Shown: positions 45,469-54,695 of the stretch, piece after piece | Layout: the number at the start of each line of letters is the position of its first letter | How positions within the stretch are numbered: position 1 is the stretch's first letter | From: Methylobacterium terrae | GTDB lineage: Bacteria; Pseudomonadota; Alphaproteobacteria; Rhizobiales; Beijerinckiaceae | Assembly: GCF_003173755.1 (NCBI RefSeq) | Contig: NZ_CP029553.1 | Span: 6,080,001-6,144,000 of the forward strand | Direction of reading: 5' to 3' | Length of the DNA stretch: 64,000 bases | The notes under the pieces: model-generated | Told to the model about the DNA's origin: nothing | Databases searched by the model: none | The model's input: only the letters and a program-made list of their open reading frames with translations | Position numbers and translations under genes: made by a program

Positions 45469-46602
45469 GTGCGCATTGCCCAGGTAGCCCCTCTCGCGGA
45501 GGCCGTTCCGCCGAAGTTCTACGGCGGCACCGAGCGTGTCGTCTCCTGGCTCACCGAGGAGCTGGTCCGGCAGGGCCACGACGTCACGCTGTTCGCGAGC
45601 GGCGATTCGGAGACGAGCGCGAAGCTCGTCGCCTGCTGCCCCGAGGGCCTGCGCCTCGCCGGCATCCGCGACCACGTCGCCAGCCACCTCGCCATGCTGT
45701 ACCACCTGCGCCGGCGCGCGGACGAGTTCGACGTCATCCACTTCCACATCGACCTCCTGCAGTACCCGCTGTTCGAGGACCTGAACCACAAGTGCGTCAC
45801 CACCCTGCACGGGCGGCTCGACGTGCCGGACTTCATGCCGGTCTACCGGACCTTCACGGGCATGCCGCTCGTGTCGATCTCCGACCACCAGCGCGGGCCG
45901 ATGCCCGAGAACGCCAACTGGCTCCAGACCATCCATCACGGCCTGCCGGCGGAGAATTGCCGCTTCTCGGCCAAGCCCAAGGATGGCGGCTACCTCGCCT
46001 TCCTCGGCCGCATCTCGCCCGAGAAGCGCCCCGACCGCGCGATCGAGATCGCCAAGGCCTCGGGCGTGAAGCTGAAGATCGCCGCCAAGGTCGACAAGGC
46101 CGACCAGGAATACTGGGACGAGGTCATCGAGCCGATGACCCATCACCCGCTGGTCGAGTACATCGGCGAGATCAACGAGGACCAGAAGCACGAATTCCTC
46201 GGCAACGCCCTGGCGCTCGCCTTCCCGATCGACTGGCCGGAGCCCTTCGGCCTGGTGATGATCGAGGCGATGTCGGCCGGCACGCCGGTGATCGCGTGGC
46301 GCAACGGCTCAGTGCCAGAGGTCATCAAGGACGGCGTCTCGGGCGTCGTGGTCGACTCGATGGACGAGGCCATTGCGGCGGTCGAGACCTGCAAGGCGAT
46401 GAGCCGCGAGGGCGTGCGCCGCTACTTCGAGACCCGCTTCACCGCGAGCGTCATGGCCCGCTCCTACGTCGCCGCCTACGAGTCGCTCCTCGCCGGCGAC
46501 CTCGACGCGATCAAGATTCCGGGCCTGACGATCGGCGCCCCCGCCGCCCTCAACGGAGCGGCCAACGGTGCGACGGTGCGCCCGGTGCTCCGCGCGGTCT
46601 GA
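45469..46602 (+). CDS. Glycosyltransferase family 4 protein
   Basis: A 377-residue GT-B enzyme. [34 protein letters not shown] is the donor-side N-terminal motif of GT4. The C-terminal sugar-nucleotide site reads [17 protein letters not shown] and [31 protein letters not shown] (the E-x7-E motif). The start is GTG 45469, with AGGAGA upstream. It is followed by a terminator and then a debranching-enzyme gene on the same strand, a pairing that suggests storage or envelope glucan metabolism. Confidence 0.9.
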
Positions 46603-46628
46603 TCCGCGTCACGGTCCCGACGACGACG

Positions 46629-46662
46629 AGGCCCGGTCCCCGCGAGGGGGCCGGGCCTTTTC
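46629..46662 (+). terminator. Intrinsic terminator after the glycosyltransferase
   Basis: AGGCCCGGTCCCC and GGGGGCCGGGCCT form a long, slightly imperfect stem with a 4-nt loop, followed by TTTTCG. It lies 26 bp after the glycosyltransferase stop, so the debranching enzyme 285 bp downstream probably has its own promoter. Confidence 0.8.
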
Positions 46663-46887
46663 GCTTGCGCGGTGCCTGCCTGAAATCCGGGCCGAATGCG
46701 CGCCGCACACCCCCTGGCGCCCGCCGCACGATGGCCCACATTCGCTCTAGCGTGGGGCCTGACGCGCGAATCGCCGCGGTCCCGCCCCCCGCTGCCGTCC
46801 GGGCTCCCGCCCGGCGCCCCAAGATCTCGCCTCGATCCCCGTGACGCCCCGCGACCCCTCGCGGAGCGAAGCCCCAAGGAGTCCACC

Positions 46888-49158
46888 GTGCCGATGGTCG
46901 CGACCGCCCCCGACGACGAGACGCTGCCGCAATACCACATCGAGGCCCAGACCTCGCTGGTGGAGCGCCAGCTGCGCTCGCTCAAGCACGGCGACGCCTT
47001 CGCGGTGCTCGACAGCTACGGCGACATCGGCGTCTTCCCGGGGCCGGAGGGGCTGTACTTCCAGGATACCCGCTTCCTGTCGCGCCTGGAGCTGACCGTC
47101 GAGGGCCAGCGGCCGATGCTGCTCGGCTCGGTGGTGCAGGACGACAACGGCGCCCTCTCGGTCGACCTGACGACGCCGGACATCCGGCTCGACGCCGGCG
47201 ACGAGACCAGCATCCCGCGCGAGATCATCGCGCTCGAGCGGACCAAGTTTCTCTTCCGCGGCACCTGCTACGACCGCATCGGGCTACGCAACTACGACAC
47301 CAAGCCCCGCCACCTGCGCGTCGCCCTGACCTTCGACGCGGACTTTCGCGACCTGTTCGAGGTGCGCGGCAGCGACCGGCCCCATCGGGGCAAGCGCGGC
47401 GTCGCGGTGACGGCTGGGAACGAGGTGACGTTCACGTATGACGGGCTCGACCGGCGCCGCCGCACCACCCGCCTGCGCTTCGGCCCGAAGCCCGTGCGGC
47501 TCGAGGCGCACAGGGCGGAGTTCGAGGTCCGGCTCTCTCCCGGCGGTCGCGCCTCGATCTTCGTGCGGGCGATCTGCGACACGGTCGATCACAGCCGGGA
47601 CGGCGAGGCGGTGGTCGGCAACGCCCTGCCCTTCACCCACGCGGCCTATCCGAGCCCGCGCCGCGAGGACGGCCATCCGAAGGGCGAGGGCATGACCTTC
47701 GCGCTCGCCTACCGCGACGCGCGCCGCGACCTGCGCAAGGCCACCGCCAACATCACCACGATCGAGAGCTCGAACGACCAGTTCAACGAGGCCGCCTGCC
47801 GCGCGACGGCCGATCTCTACATGCTGCTCAGCCGCACGCCGAACGGCGTCTACCCCTATGCCGGCATCCCCTGGTACAGCACGGTCTTCGGCCGCGACGG
47901 CATCATCACGGCGATGATGACCCTGTGGATCGATCCCGAGATCGCCAAGGGCGTGCTGCGCCACCTCGCGGCGACGCAGGCCACCGCGATCGATCCGGCC
48001 GCCGATGCCCAGCCCGGCAAGGTCCTGCACGAGACCCGCAACGGCGAGATGGCGATCCTCGGCGAGGTGCCGTTCAAGCTCTATTACGGCACCATCGACG
48101 CCACGCCGCTCTTCGTGATGCTGGCCGGCCAGTATTACGAGCAGACCGGCGACCTCGCGACCATCAAGGCGATCTGGCCCAACCTCCTGGCGGCGCTCAA
48201 CTGGATCGACGAGTACGGCGACCGCGACAAGGACGGCTTCGTCGAGTACGCCCGCGAGACCGAGAAGGGCCTGGCCAACCAGGGCTGGAAGGACAGCCAC
48301 GATTCGATCTTCCACGCCGACGGCCGCATGGCGCAGGGGCCGATCGCGCTCTGCGAGGTCCAGGGCTACGTCTACGCCGCCAAGAAGGGCGCCGCGAAGC
48401 TCGCCGCGCTCCTCGGCGACGACGTTCTCTCGGAACGGCTGAAGGGCGAGGCCGAGCGGCTGCGCCAGGCCTTCGACGCGGCGTTCTTCCTCCCCGAGCT
48501 CGGCACCTACGCCATCGCCCTCGACGGCCAGAAGCGCCCCTGCGCGGTGCGCTCCTCGAATGCCGGCCACGCGCTCTTCACCGGCATCGCCTATCCGGAG
48601 CGCGCCGAGAGCGTCGCCGCGGTGCTGATGTCGAAGGACGGGTTCAACGGCTGGGGCGTGCGCACCATCGCGGTCGGCGAGGCACGCTACAACCCGATGT
48701 CGTACCACAACGGCTCGATCTGGCCGCACGACAACGCGCTGATCGCGCTGGGGCTCGCCCGCTACGGCCTGAAGGCGGAGGCAGCCCGGGTGTTCGAGGG
48801 CCAGCACGGCGCCTCGCTCTACCAGGAGGGGCGGCGGCTGCCGGAGCTATTCTGCGGCTTCATCCAGCGCAAGCAGCGCGGACCGACGAACTACCCGGTG
48901 GCGTGCAGCCCCCAGGCCTGGGCGGCGGCCGCACCGTTCGCGTTCCTGGCCGCCTGCCTCGGGCTCGAATTGCGCCACGACCGCAACCGGATCCGCTTCC
49001 GTGATCCGATCCTGCCGGCCTTCCTCGACGACGTGCTGATCCGCAACCTGAAGCTCGGCGACAGCCACGTCGACCTGCTGATCCACCGCCACGGCAGCGA
49101 CGTCACCGTCAACGTGGTGCGCCGGACCGGCGACGCGCAGGTCGTCCTGCTGAAGTAG
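46888..49158 (+). CDS. Amylo-alpha-1,6-glucosidase (glycogen-debranching-type enzyme)
   Basis: A 756-residue protein. Residues about 25-220 form the beta-rich N-terminal GDE domain (VLDSYGDIGVFPGPEGLYFQDTRFLSRLEL). Residues about 290-720 form the (alpha/alpha)6 catalytic barrel, with AGIPWYSTVFGRDGIITAMM, DSHDSIFHADGRMAQGPIALCEVQGY and NPMSYHNGSIWPHDNALIALG. This is the bacterial group related to the glucosidase half of glycogen debranching enzymes; actual substrates may be trehalose-type or cell-envelope glucans. The start is GTG 46888 after AAGGAG; ATG 46894 is close by. Confidence 0.9.
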   Translation: MPMVATAPDDETLPQYHIEAQTSLVERQLRSLKHGDAFAVLDSYGDIGVFPGPEGLYFQDTRFLSRLELTVEGQRPMLLGSVVQDDNGALSVDLTTPDIRLDAGDETSIPREIIALERTKFLFRGTCYDRIGLRNYDTKPRHLRVALTFDADFRDLFEVRGSDRPHRGKRGVAVTAGNEVTFTYDGLDRRRRTTRLRFGPKPVRLEAHRAEFEVRLSPGGRASIFVRAICDTVDHSRDGEAVVGNALPFTHAAYPSPRREDGHPKGEGMTFALAYRDARRDLRKATANITTIESSNDQFNEAACRATADLYMLLSRTPNGVYPYAGIPWYSTVFGRDGIITAMMTLWIDPEIAKGVLRHLAATQATAIDPAADAQPGKVLHETRNGEMAILGEVPFKLYYGTIDATPLFVMLAGQYYEQTGDLATIKAIWPNLLAALNWIDEYGDRDKDGFVEYARETEKGLANQGWKDSHDSIFHADGRMAQGPIALCEVQGYVYAAKKGAAKLAALLGDDVLSERLKGEAERLRQAFDAAFFLPELGTYAIALDGQKRPCAVRSSNAGHALFTGIAYPERAESVAAVLMSKDGFNGWGVRTIAVGEARYNPMSYHNGSIWPHDNALIALGLARYGLKAEAARVFEGQHGASLYQEGRRLPELFCGFIQRKQRGPTNYPVACSPQAWAAAAPFAFLAACLGLELRHDRNRIRFRDPILPAFLDDVLIRNLKLGDSHVDLLIHRHGSDVTVNVVRRTGDAQVVLLK

Positions 49159-49167
49159 ACAAGCGAT

Positions 49168-49190
49168 GGGCCGGGACATGCCCGGCCCTT
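49168..49190. terminator. Hairpin between convergent debranching enzyme and infC
   Basis: GGGCCGGG and CCCGGCCC form an 8-bp stem around ACATG, 9 bp after the debranching-enzyme stop. It has only TT on the plus side, so it is a modest terminator that may serve both directions. Confidence 0.55.
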
Positions 49191-49261
49191 CGATGTTTCC
49201 TGGGTGCGGCCTCGTCGGTTCCCGCGCCCGGAACGCTCCGTGATCGCGGTGCCGTGCGGTG

Positions 49262-49804
49262 CTAGCGCGGCGCCAGGATCATGATCATCTGGCGGCCTTC
49301 GAGCTGCGGCTCGCTCTCCACCTTGGCGACTTCCTGGGTCTCGGCCTTGACGCGCTCGAGCAGGCGCAGACCGAGGTCCTGGTGCGCCATCTCGCGGCCG
49401 CGGAAGCGCAGGGTCACCTTGACCTTGTCGCCTTCCTCGAAGAACCGCTGCACGGCCTTCATCTTGACTTCGTAGTCGTGCTTGTCGATGCCCGGCCGGA
49501 GCTTGATCTCCTTGACCTCGACGGTCTTCTGCCGCTTGCGCGCCTCGGCCTGCTTCTTCTGCTCGTTGAAGCGGAAGCGGCCATAGTCGAGAAGCTTGCA
49601 GACCGGAGGCACGGAGTTCGGCGCGATCTCGACGAGGTCGAGGCCCGCTTCCTCGGCGACCTGCAGCGCCTCGAAGAAGCCCATGACGCCGCGGTTCTGC
49701 CCGGTATCGTCGATGAGCTGCACTTCGCGGACGCCGCGGATGTCCCGGTTGGCGCGCGGCCCGTCCTTCTGCGGGGCCGGCATGGCTCTCATAGGTCTGC
49801 GAAT
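49262..49804 (-). CDS. infC: Translation initiation factor IF-3
   Basis: A 180-residue factor that checks initiator tRNA and prevents subunit joining. The N-domain ([22 protein letters not shown]), the linker ([37 protein letters not shown]) and the C-domain ([19 protein letters not shown]) are complete. The start is placed at an ATT codon (49804), because AGGAG lies nine bases before it and the family N-terminus [11 protein letters not shown] begins there. ATG 49792 and ATG 49891 are alternatives. A rare AUU start lets IF-3 repress its own synthesis in E. coli. Confidence 0.92.
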   Translation of the reverse strand: MRRPMRAMPAPQKDGPRANRDIRGVREVQLIDDTGQNRGVMGFFEALQVAEEAGLDLVEIAPNSVPPVCKLLDYGRFRFNEQKKQAEARKRQKTVEVKEIKLRPGIDKHDYEVKMKAVQRFFEEGDKVKVTLRFRGREMAHQDLGLRLLERVKAETQEVAKVESEPQLEGRQMIMILAPR

Positions 49805-49818
49805 GGCTTCATTCTCCT
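49802..49818 (-). promoter_or_regulatory. infC ribosome site with AUU start codon
   Basis: On the minus strand AGGAG (49818-49814) is followed by nine bases and then ATT. The upstream ATG at 49891 lacks a good ribosome site. TTGACA on the same strand (49937-49932) is a possible -35 box, but no well-spaced -10 was found. Confidence 0.65.
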
Positions 49819-50013
49819 CAATCACGTCGTCCGGCGGCGGCCCGCCGACCGAGACCCCCTCTGGGTCGGCCCCGAACCACCGCGCGGGCATATTCCGGTG
49901 TACGCTATCACCTTGGCGAGATCGCCCAGTTTGTCAACTCGCGGCCGGCCGAGTTGGTTGCGGAGCGGTCAAGCATCCGTGAAGTCTTGACCGGGCCGGG
50001 CGTGCCGGTCGCC

Positions 50014-51246
50014 TTAAGGCCCCTCCCCTGCGGGGGCCGTGCCGAGCAGTTCGGCGTAGATCGCCAGGGTATCGGCGAGCATCAGCTCGAGGGAGAAATG
50101 CGTCTCGACGTGGCGGCGGGCGCGGCGCACCAGGGCGTCGCGGGCGCTGGCGCCGAGCTGCAGGGCCTCGGCGAGCGCCCCGGCGAGGGCCTGCGGGTCG
50201 CCGGCCGGGACGCGCCAGCCGGTGCGCTCGTGCGCAGGCACCTCCGGGGGGGCGAGCACCGTCTCCGGCACCGCGCCGAGATCCGACACCACCACCGGCG
50301 TGCCGAGCGCCTGCGCCTCGACCGCCGAGCGGCCGAAGGCCTCGGGCTCGGTCGAGGGCACCGCCACCACCGAGGCGGCCCGGTAGGCCGCCGGCATGTC
50401 GCCGCAATGGCCGACCCGCTTCACCACGCCGGCGAGCCCGTGGGCCGCGATCATGGCGTCGAGCTCGCGCAGGTAGGCGGTGCGGCCCTGCGGGTCGCCG
50501 GCGAGCACCACGGTGAAGTCGCCGAGCCCTTGCGCGCGCAGGGCCGCGGCGGCCTCGATCATCACCCGGTGGCCCTTCCAGGGGGTGAGCCGGGCGGCGA
50601 GCAGCACCACCCGCTCGTGCGGGGCGACGCCCCAGGCCCGGCGCAGGGCCTCGACGCGCTGCGGGGCCACCTGGCCGGCCGCGAAGGCCGCGAGGTCGGT
50701 GCCGCGGTGGATCACCCGCACCCGGTCGCCGGCGACCTGCGGGAACAGGCGGCGGATCGCGTCGGCGGTGAAGTGCGAGTTGGCGATCACCACGTCGCCG
50801 CGGGCCATCACCGAATTGTACAGGAGCTTCACCGCCGAGCGGCCGGAATAGCTGCCGTGATAGGTGGTGACGAAGGGCAGGCGCAGCCGCCGCGCCGTCC
50901 CAAGGGCCACCCAGGCCGGGGCGCGGGACCGGGCGTGGATCAGGTCGACCCGCTCGGCCCGGCAGATCCGCGCCAGCCGCCCGACATTGAGCGCCATCGC
51001 GAACGGATTCTTGGCGCGGGCCGGGAACGGCACCCAGGCGCCGCCCTTGGCCTGCAATTCGCCGACGAGGCGCCCGCCCTCGGTGGCGACCAGCGCCCGG
51101 GCGCCGGCCGCGGCGAGCGCCGCCGCGACGTCGACGGCGGTGCGCTCGGCGCCGCCGGCGTCGAGTTCCGGGATGATCTGCAGGATGGTCCGGCCCGCCA
51201 GCGGGTGGCTCGCGGCCGGGAACGGCGTGGCCTGGCTCGACGGCAT
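50014..51246 (-). CDS. Glycosyltransferase family 4 protein
   Basis: A 410-residue GT-B enzyme. ILQIIPELDAGGAERTAVDVAAALAAAG is the N-terminal acceptor-side motif, and LIHARSRAPAWVALGTARRL and TTYHGSYSGRSAVKLLYNSVMARGD follow. The nucleotide-sugar site contains ARLTPWKGHRVMIEAA and EPEAFGRSAVEAQALGTPVVVSDLGAVPETV. It resembles lipopolysaccharide or capsule glycosyltransferases. It stands alone between infC (same strand, upstream gap small) and a divergent hydrolase. The start at 51246 was chosen for the family N-terminus. Confidence 0.88.
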   Translation of the reverse strand: MPSSQATPFPAASHPLAGRTILQIIPELDAGGAERTAVDVAAALAAAGARALVATEGGRLVGELQAKGGAWVPFPARAKNPFAMALNVGRLARICRAERVDLIHARSRAPAWVALGTARRLRLPFVTTYHGSYSGRSAVKLLYNSVMARGDVVIANSHFTADAIRRLFPQVAGDRVRVIHRGTDLAAFAAGQVAPQRVEALRRAWGVAPHERVVLLAARLTPWKGHRVMIEAAAALRAQGLGDFTVVLAGDPQGRTAYLRELDAMIAAHGLAGVVKRVGHCGDMPAAYRAASVVAVPSTEPEAFGRSAVEAQALGTPVVVSDLGAVPETVLAPPEVPAHERTGWRVPAGDPQALAGALAEALQLGASARDALVRRARRHVETHFSLELMLADTLAIYAELLGTAPAGEGP

Positions 51247-51473
51247 GGGACTCCGGCTCAGGGTCAGGGTTCTGATCGCAGCACTCGCGGCGTGACGGCG
51301 CCTGCTCCGCGCAGGAAGTGAGGGTGCGCCGACGGCAGGCGGTGTAGAAGCCGCCGGTCGCGGATCCGCACCGGGACGATGCATCAAGGTCGCCCGGCCC
51401 CGTTGCGGATCGGTAAACCTTGGGCGCCGGGGGCCCGCGACCAGGGCCGGCGCCGGAATAACGGGGATAACGC

Positions 51474-52247
51474 ATGGCCGATCATCTGGACGCTACCGAC
51501 CGGACGCCCGCCACGATGCTGACCGTCGGCGGTCGCCGCCTCGCCACCCTGGTGCGGCCGGGCGCCGGGCCGCCGGTGGTCTGGCTCGGCGGCTTCCGCT
51601 CGGACATGCGCGCCACCAAGGCCGAGGCCCTCGATGCCTGGGCGGCAAGGACCGACCGCGCCTTCGTGCGCTTCGACTACACGGGCCACGGCGAGTCGGA
51701 GGGCACCTTCGCCGATTGCACGATCTCGGACTGGCTCGCCGACGCGGAGGGCGTCGTCGCCGCGCTGGCGCCAGAGCGCCCGGTGCTGGTCGGCTCCTCG
51801 ATGGGCGGCTGGATCGCGCTCCTCGCCGCGGCCAGGGTCCGCCCTTCCGGCCTCGTGCTCATCGCCCCGGCGACGGACTTCACCGAGGCGCTGATGTGGG
51901 AGCAGTTCCCGGAGGAGATCCGCCAGCAGGTCCTGCGCGACGGGGTGTGGCAGCGCGGGTCGCAATACTCGCCCGAGCCGACGCCCGTGACCCGCGCCCT
52001 GATCGAGGACGGGCGGCGCCACCTGATGCTGGGCGGATCCGTCGACCCGGGCTGCCCGGTGCACATCCTGCAGGGGATGGCCGATCCCGACGTGCCGTGG
52101 CGCCACGCGATGCGGCTCGTCGACCGGCTGCCCGCGGCGGGGGTGGTCCTGACGCTGATCAAGGAGGGCGACCACCGGCTCTCCGGCCCGGCCGATCTCG
52201 ACCGGCTGGTCGCGGCGGTCGAGGGGATCGCGCCGCGGGAGGGGTAG
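51474..52247 (+). CDS. Alpha/beta hydrolase (ABHD10-like serine hydrolase)
   Basis: A 257-residue cytosolic serine hydrolase with nucleophile GSSMGGW. VVWLGGFRSDMRATKAEAL and FDYTGHGESEGTFADCTISDW are typical of the bacterial relatives of the thioesterase ABHD10. The acid is in GMADPDVPWRHA and the His in KEGDHRLSG. The substrate is unknown. ATAACG precedes the ATG, with no strong ribosome site. Confidence 0.85.
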   Translation: MADHLDATDRTPATMLTVGGRRLATLVRPGAGPPVVWLGGFRSDMRATKAEALDAWAARTDRAFVRFDYTGHGESEGTFADCTISDWLADAEGVVAALAPERPVLVGSSMGGWIALLAAARVRPSGLVLIAPATDFTEALMWEQFPEEIRQQVLRDGVWQRGSQYSPEPTPVTRALIEDGRRHLMLGGSVDPGCPVHILQGMADPDVPWRHAMRLVDRLPAAGVVLTLIKEGDHRLSGPADLDRLVAAVEGIAPREG

Positions 52248-52387
52248 CTCGGGCGCGTATCCGCCGGTCGACACCGCCCTCCCAGTCTTTCCGGGACCGC
52301 GACAGCGGGGTCCGGGGTGACGATGGAGTGTCGGACCGGCGATCGGGACCGATGGCGCCGGCTCCTCCACTCCGACGTCTGCACGAC

Positions 52388-52414
52388 CCGCGCGGCCGGG
52401 TGCCGGCCGCGCGG
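52388..52414. terminator. Hairpin between convergent genes
   Basis: A perfect 12-bp stem (CCGCGCGGCCGG, loop GTG) lies between the alpha/beta hydrolase and the convergent DUF1150 gene, six bases from the DUF1150 stop. It is a likely shared terminator without T-runs. Confidence 0.55.
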
Positions 52415-52420
52415 TCGGCG

Positions 52421-52672
52421 TCAGTGCACGCTCACCGCCTGCAGGTCGTGCGCCCAGGCATTGGCGAAGGCCGCGTCGCGGCTGTCGGTCAGCAGGATCG
52501 GGGCACCGCTCGCCGACAGCACGGCGAACAGGTCGAGGCCGGGGGTGAGGTCCGGAGCCTCCGGAAACAGGCGCTTGACCTCCTCCGAGCGCATCGCGCG
52601 GATATAGGCCACGTGGCCCTCGCCGAGGGCCGCGAGCGATTCGGAATCCATGGTCTGGGTGATGTCGGACAT
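52421..52672 (-). CDS. DUF1150 family protein
   Basis: An 83-residue protein with the DUF1150 pattern (LGEGHVAYIRAMRSEEVKRLFP, LDLFAVLSASGAPILLTDSRDAA). In many alphaproteobacteria this small gene follows a small heat-shock gene, as here, 92 bp after hsp20. AGGAGG precedes the start. The function is unknown; the linkage suggests a role in proteostasis or stress. Confidence 0.87.
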   Translation of the reverse strand: MSDITQTMDSESLAALGEGHVAYIRAMRSEEVKRLFPEAPDLTPGLDLFAVLSASGAPILLTDSRDAAFANAWAHDLQAVSVH

Positions 52673-52764
52673 GATGCGCCCTCCTCTGAAAGGCAGCAGG
52701 ACGGTGGATCGGCTACAGGCCCCGAAGCGGCCCGCCGACCGGTGTCAACCTCATATGGTGATGC

Positions 52765-53199
52765 TCAGTCGCCGTCGCGCGACCCGATGTCGATCCGTCG
52801 CACGATGCGCTCCGGCTCGGGCCGGGCGAGGTCGATCGAGAGCAGGCCGTTCGACAGGTCGGCGCCCAGCACCTCCATGCCGTCGGCGAGCAGGAAGGCG
52901 CGCTGGAACTGGCGGGCCGCGATGCCGCGATGCAGGAAGGTCCGGCTCTTGTCGTCGGCCTGGCGGCCACGGACGATGAGCTGGCTCTCCTCCAGGGTCA
53001 CGTCGAGCTGGTCGCGGGTGAAGCCGGCCACCGCGAGCGTGATGCGCAGCCGCTCCGGCTCCCGCTCGGTGCGGGGCAGCCGCTCGATGTTGTAGGGCGG
53101 GTAGCCGTCGTTCGCGGCCTTGGCGACGCGGTCGAGCGCTTGCTCGATCTCGTCGAAGCCCAGCAGGAACGGATGCCCGAACGGCGATGGACGCGTCAT
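52765..53199 (-). CDS. Hsp20-family small heat-shock protein
   Basis: A 144-residue chaperone that holds unfolding proteins. The alpha-crystallin domain spans about 35-130 (PPYNIERLPRTEREPERLRITLAVAGFTRDQLDVTLEESQLIVRG, FLHRGIAARQFQRAFLLADG, LSNGLLSIDLAR), in the usual IbpA-like arrangement with a short C-tail. It is followed by DUF1150. No clear ROSE-type thermosensor was identified in the upstream gap. Confidence 0.93.
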   Translation of the reverse strand: MTRPSPFGHPFLLGFDEIEQALDRVAKAANDGYPPYNIERLPRTEREPERLRITLAVAGFTRDQLDVTLEESQLIVRGRQADDKSRTFLHRGIAARQFQRAFLLADGMEVLGADLSNGLLSIDLARPEPERIVRRIDIGSRDGD

Positions 53200-53344
53200 G
53201 ATGTCGGCGAAGCCCTGTTGCGAAAGGCACTTCGGTCAGGTCCGGGCCCGCCTTCGCAGCACCCGCCGAGGCCGACCGCAACTCCGCCGGCCCTCCGGCG
53301 AGATATGAGGGGCGCTCCCCACAGCATCAAGGGGAGGCGCGGCC

Positions 53345-54046
53345 TCAGCGCTGCAGCGCTCCCGTCAGCCGCTGGCTGATGCGCTCGCGCAGCGCGCCCG
53401 GCAGTTCGAGGTCGACGAGGCGCCAGGTCCAGCCCCGCAGGCGCAGGCGCAGGCGGAACCGGTTCTCGATCGGCCGGTCGGGCGGGTAGCTCACCACCAT
53501 GCCGCGAAAGCCCCGCGGCTCGGCCGAGCGGAACAGGGCGAAGAGCTGGCTCACCGTCGAGGCGTGCAGGCCGAGGCCTTCCTTCGGAGCCGAACCGTCC
53601 TTGGCCGTCGGGGTCTCGCGCGGGACCTCGCTGCTCGCGGTCGTGTCCTCGCCGGACGGGACCGCATCGGAGGCCCGGTCGCGGGCGTTGCCGTCGCGGG
53701 CGAGGCCCGCGCGCACCGGCCAGCCGTCGTCGAGGAGGTCGATCAGGGTCTCGGGCGTGACGAGGGACTCGACCAGCGGCCCGGCCAGCGCCCCGCTCGC
53801 CTCGGTCAGGATCGTGCGCTCCCGGGCCGAGAGGTCGCGGCGGGACGCGATGGCGTCGACCGCCGCGGCGAGCGCCTGCTTGGTCAGGGACAGCCGCAGG
53901 GTACGGAAGTTCACCCGCTGCGCCACCGCCGCCGCGTCGTGCGCCTGCACCGCCTGCGACAGCCGGTAGAGCGCCAGATAGGGCGAGAGGCCGTAGGCGA
54001 TCCACAGCAGCAGGACCGCCAGGCCCGTGAGCCACCAGCGTGTCAT
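53345..54046 (-). CDS. DUF2939 domain protein
   Basis: A 233-residue protein with an N-terminal membrane anchor (MTRWWLTGLAVLLLWIAYGLSPYLALYRL) followed by the DUF2939 pattern (LSQAVQAHDAAAVAQRVNFRTLRLSLTKQA, ETLIDLLDDGWPVR). It is likely anchored in the inner membrane facing the periplasm. The function is unknown. It lies 34 bp after rppH and may be co-transcribed with it. Confidence 0.82.
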   Translation of the reverse strand: MTRWWLTGLAVLLLWIAYGLSPYLALYRLSQAVQAHDAAAVAQRVNFRTLRLSLTKQALAAAVDAIASRRDLSARERTILTEASGALAGPLVESLVTPETLIDLLDDGWPVRAGLARDGNARDRASDAVPSGEDTTASSEVPRETPTAKDGSAPKEGLGLHASTVSQLFALFRSAEPRGFRGMVVSYPPDRPIENRFRLRLRLRGWTWRLVDLELPGALRERISQRLTGALQR

Positions 54047-54080
54047 GCGGACTCGCCGGCGGAAGGGCGCGCGGGTCCGG

Positions 54081-54614
54081 TCACGAAGGACGCGCGAGGT
54101 GGGCGAAGGCGGCGATCACCTGCTCGTAGACCGGGCGCTTGAACGGGATCACCAGCGCGGCGAGGTTGGCCAGCGGCTCCCAGCGCCAGCCGTCGAACTC
54201 CGCCTTGTGGGCGCCGCCGCCCGGCCGCAGGATGTCGATCTCGCGCTCGTCGCCCTCGAAGGCGAAGGCGAACCACTTCTGGGTCTGGCCGCGATAGCGC
54301 CCCTTCCAGGGCTTGCCCGCCGCGACGGTCGGCAGGTCGTAGGAGTACCAGCCCGGCGCCTCGGCGAGCAGGCGCACGGAGCCGGGGGACACGTTGGTCT
54401 CCTCGTAGAGCTCGCGCAGGGCGGCGTCGCGCGGCGCCTCGCCCTCGTCGATGCCGCCCTGCGGCATCTGCCAGGCATGGGCGCCGAGATCGGCCGATTC
54501 GTGCCGCCGGTGCCCGGCGAAGACCAGGCCGTCGCGGTTGAACAGGCTGATGCCGACGCACGGCCGGTAGGGAAGGTTGGCCAGGGCGGTCTCGGGGCGG
54601 TGGAGCGGTGCCAT
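54081..54614 (-). CDS. rppH: RNA pyrophosphohydrolase RppH
   Basis: A 177-residue Nudix enzyme that removes pyrophosphate from the 5' end of mRNA and triggers decay. The Nudix box is [24 protein letters not shown] with all metal ligands. [25 protein letters not shown] and [15 protein letters not shown] are typical of the IalA/RppH group. It is downstream of yibQ and ctpA on the same strand, the usual order in Hyphomicrobiales. Confidence 0.93.
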   Translation of the reverse strand: MAPLHRPETALANLPYRPCVGISLFNRDGLVFAGHRRHESADLGAHAWQMPQGGIDEGEAPRDAALRELYEETNVSPGSVRLLAEAPGWYSYDLPTVAAGKPWKGRYRGQTQKWFAFAFEGDEREIDILRPGGGAHKAEFDGWRWEPLANLAALVIPFKRPVYEQVIAAFAHLARPS

Positions 54615-54695
54615 GGAGCGACCTTAGAGCAATTTCGCGGGGTGTGGACCGGCGATCCGGCGAAAATGCGGGGTCGCCGGGGCCAGGGCGCCGAT

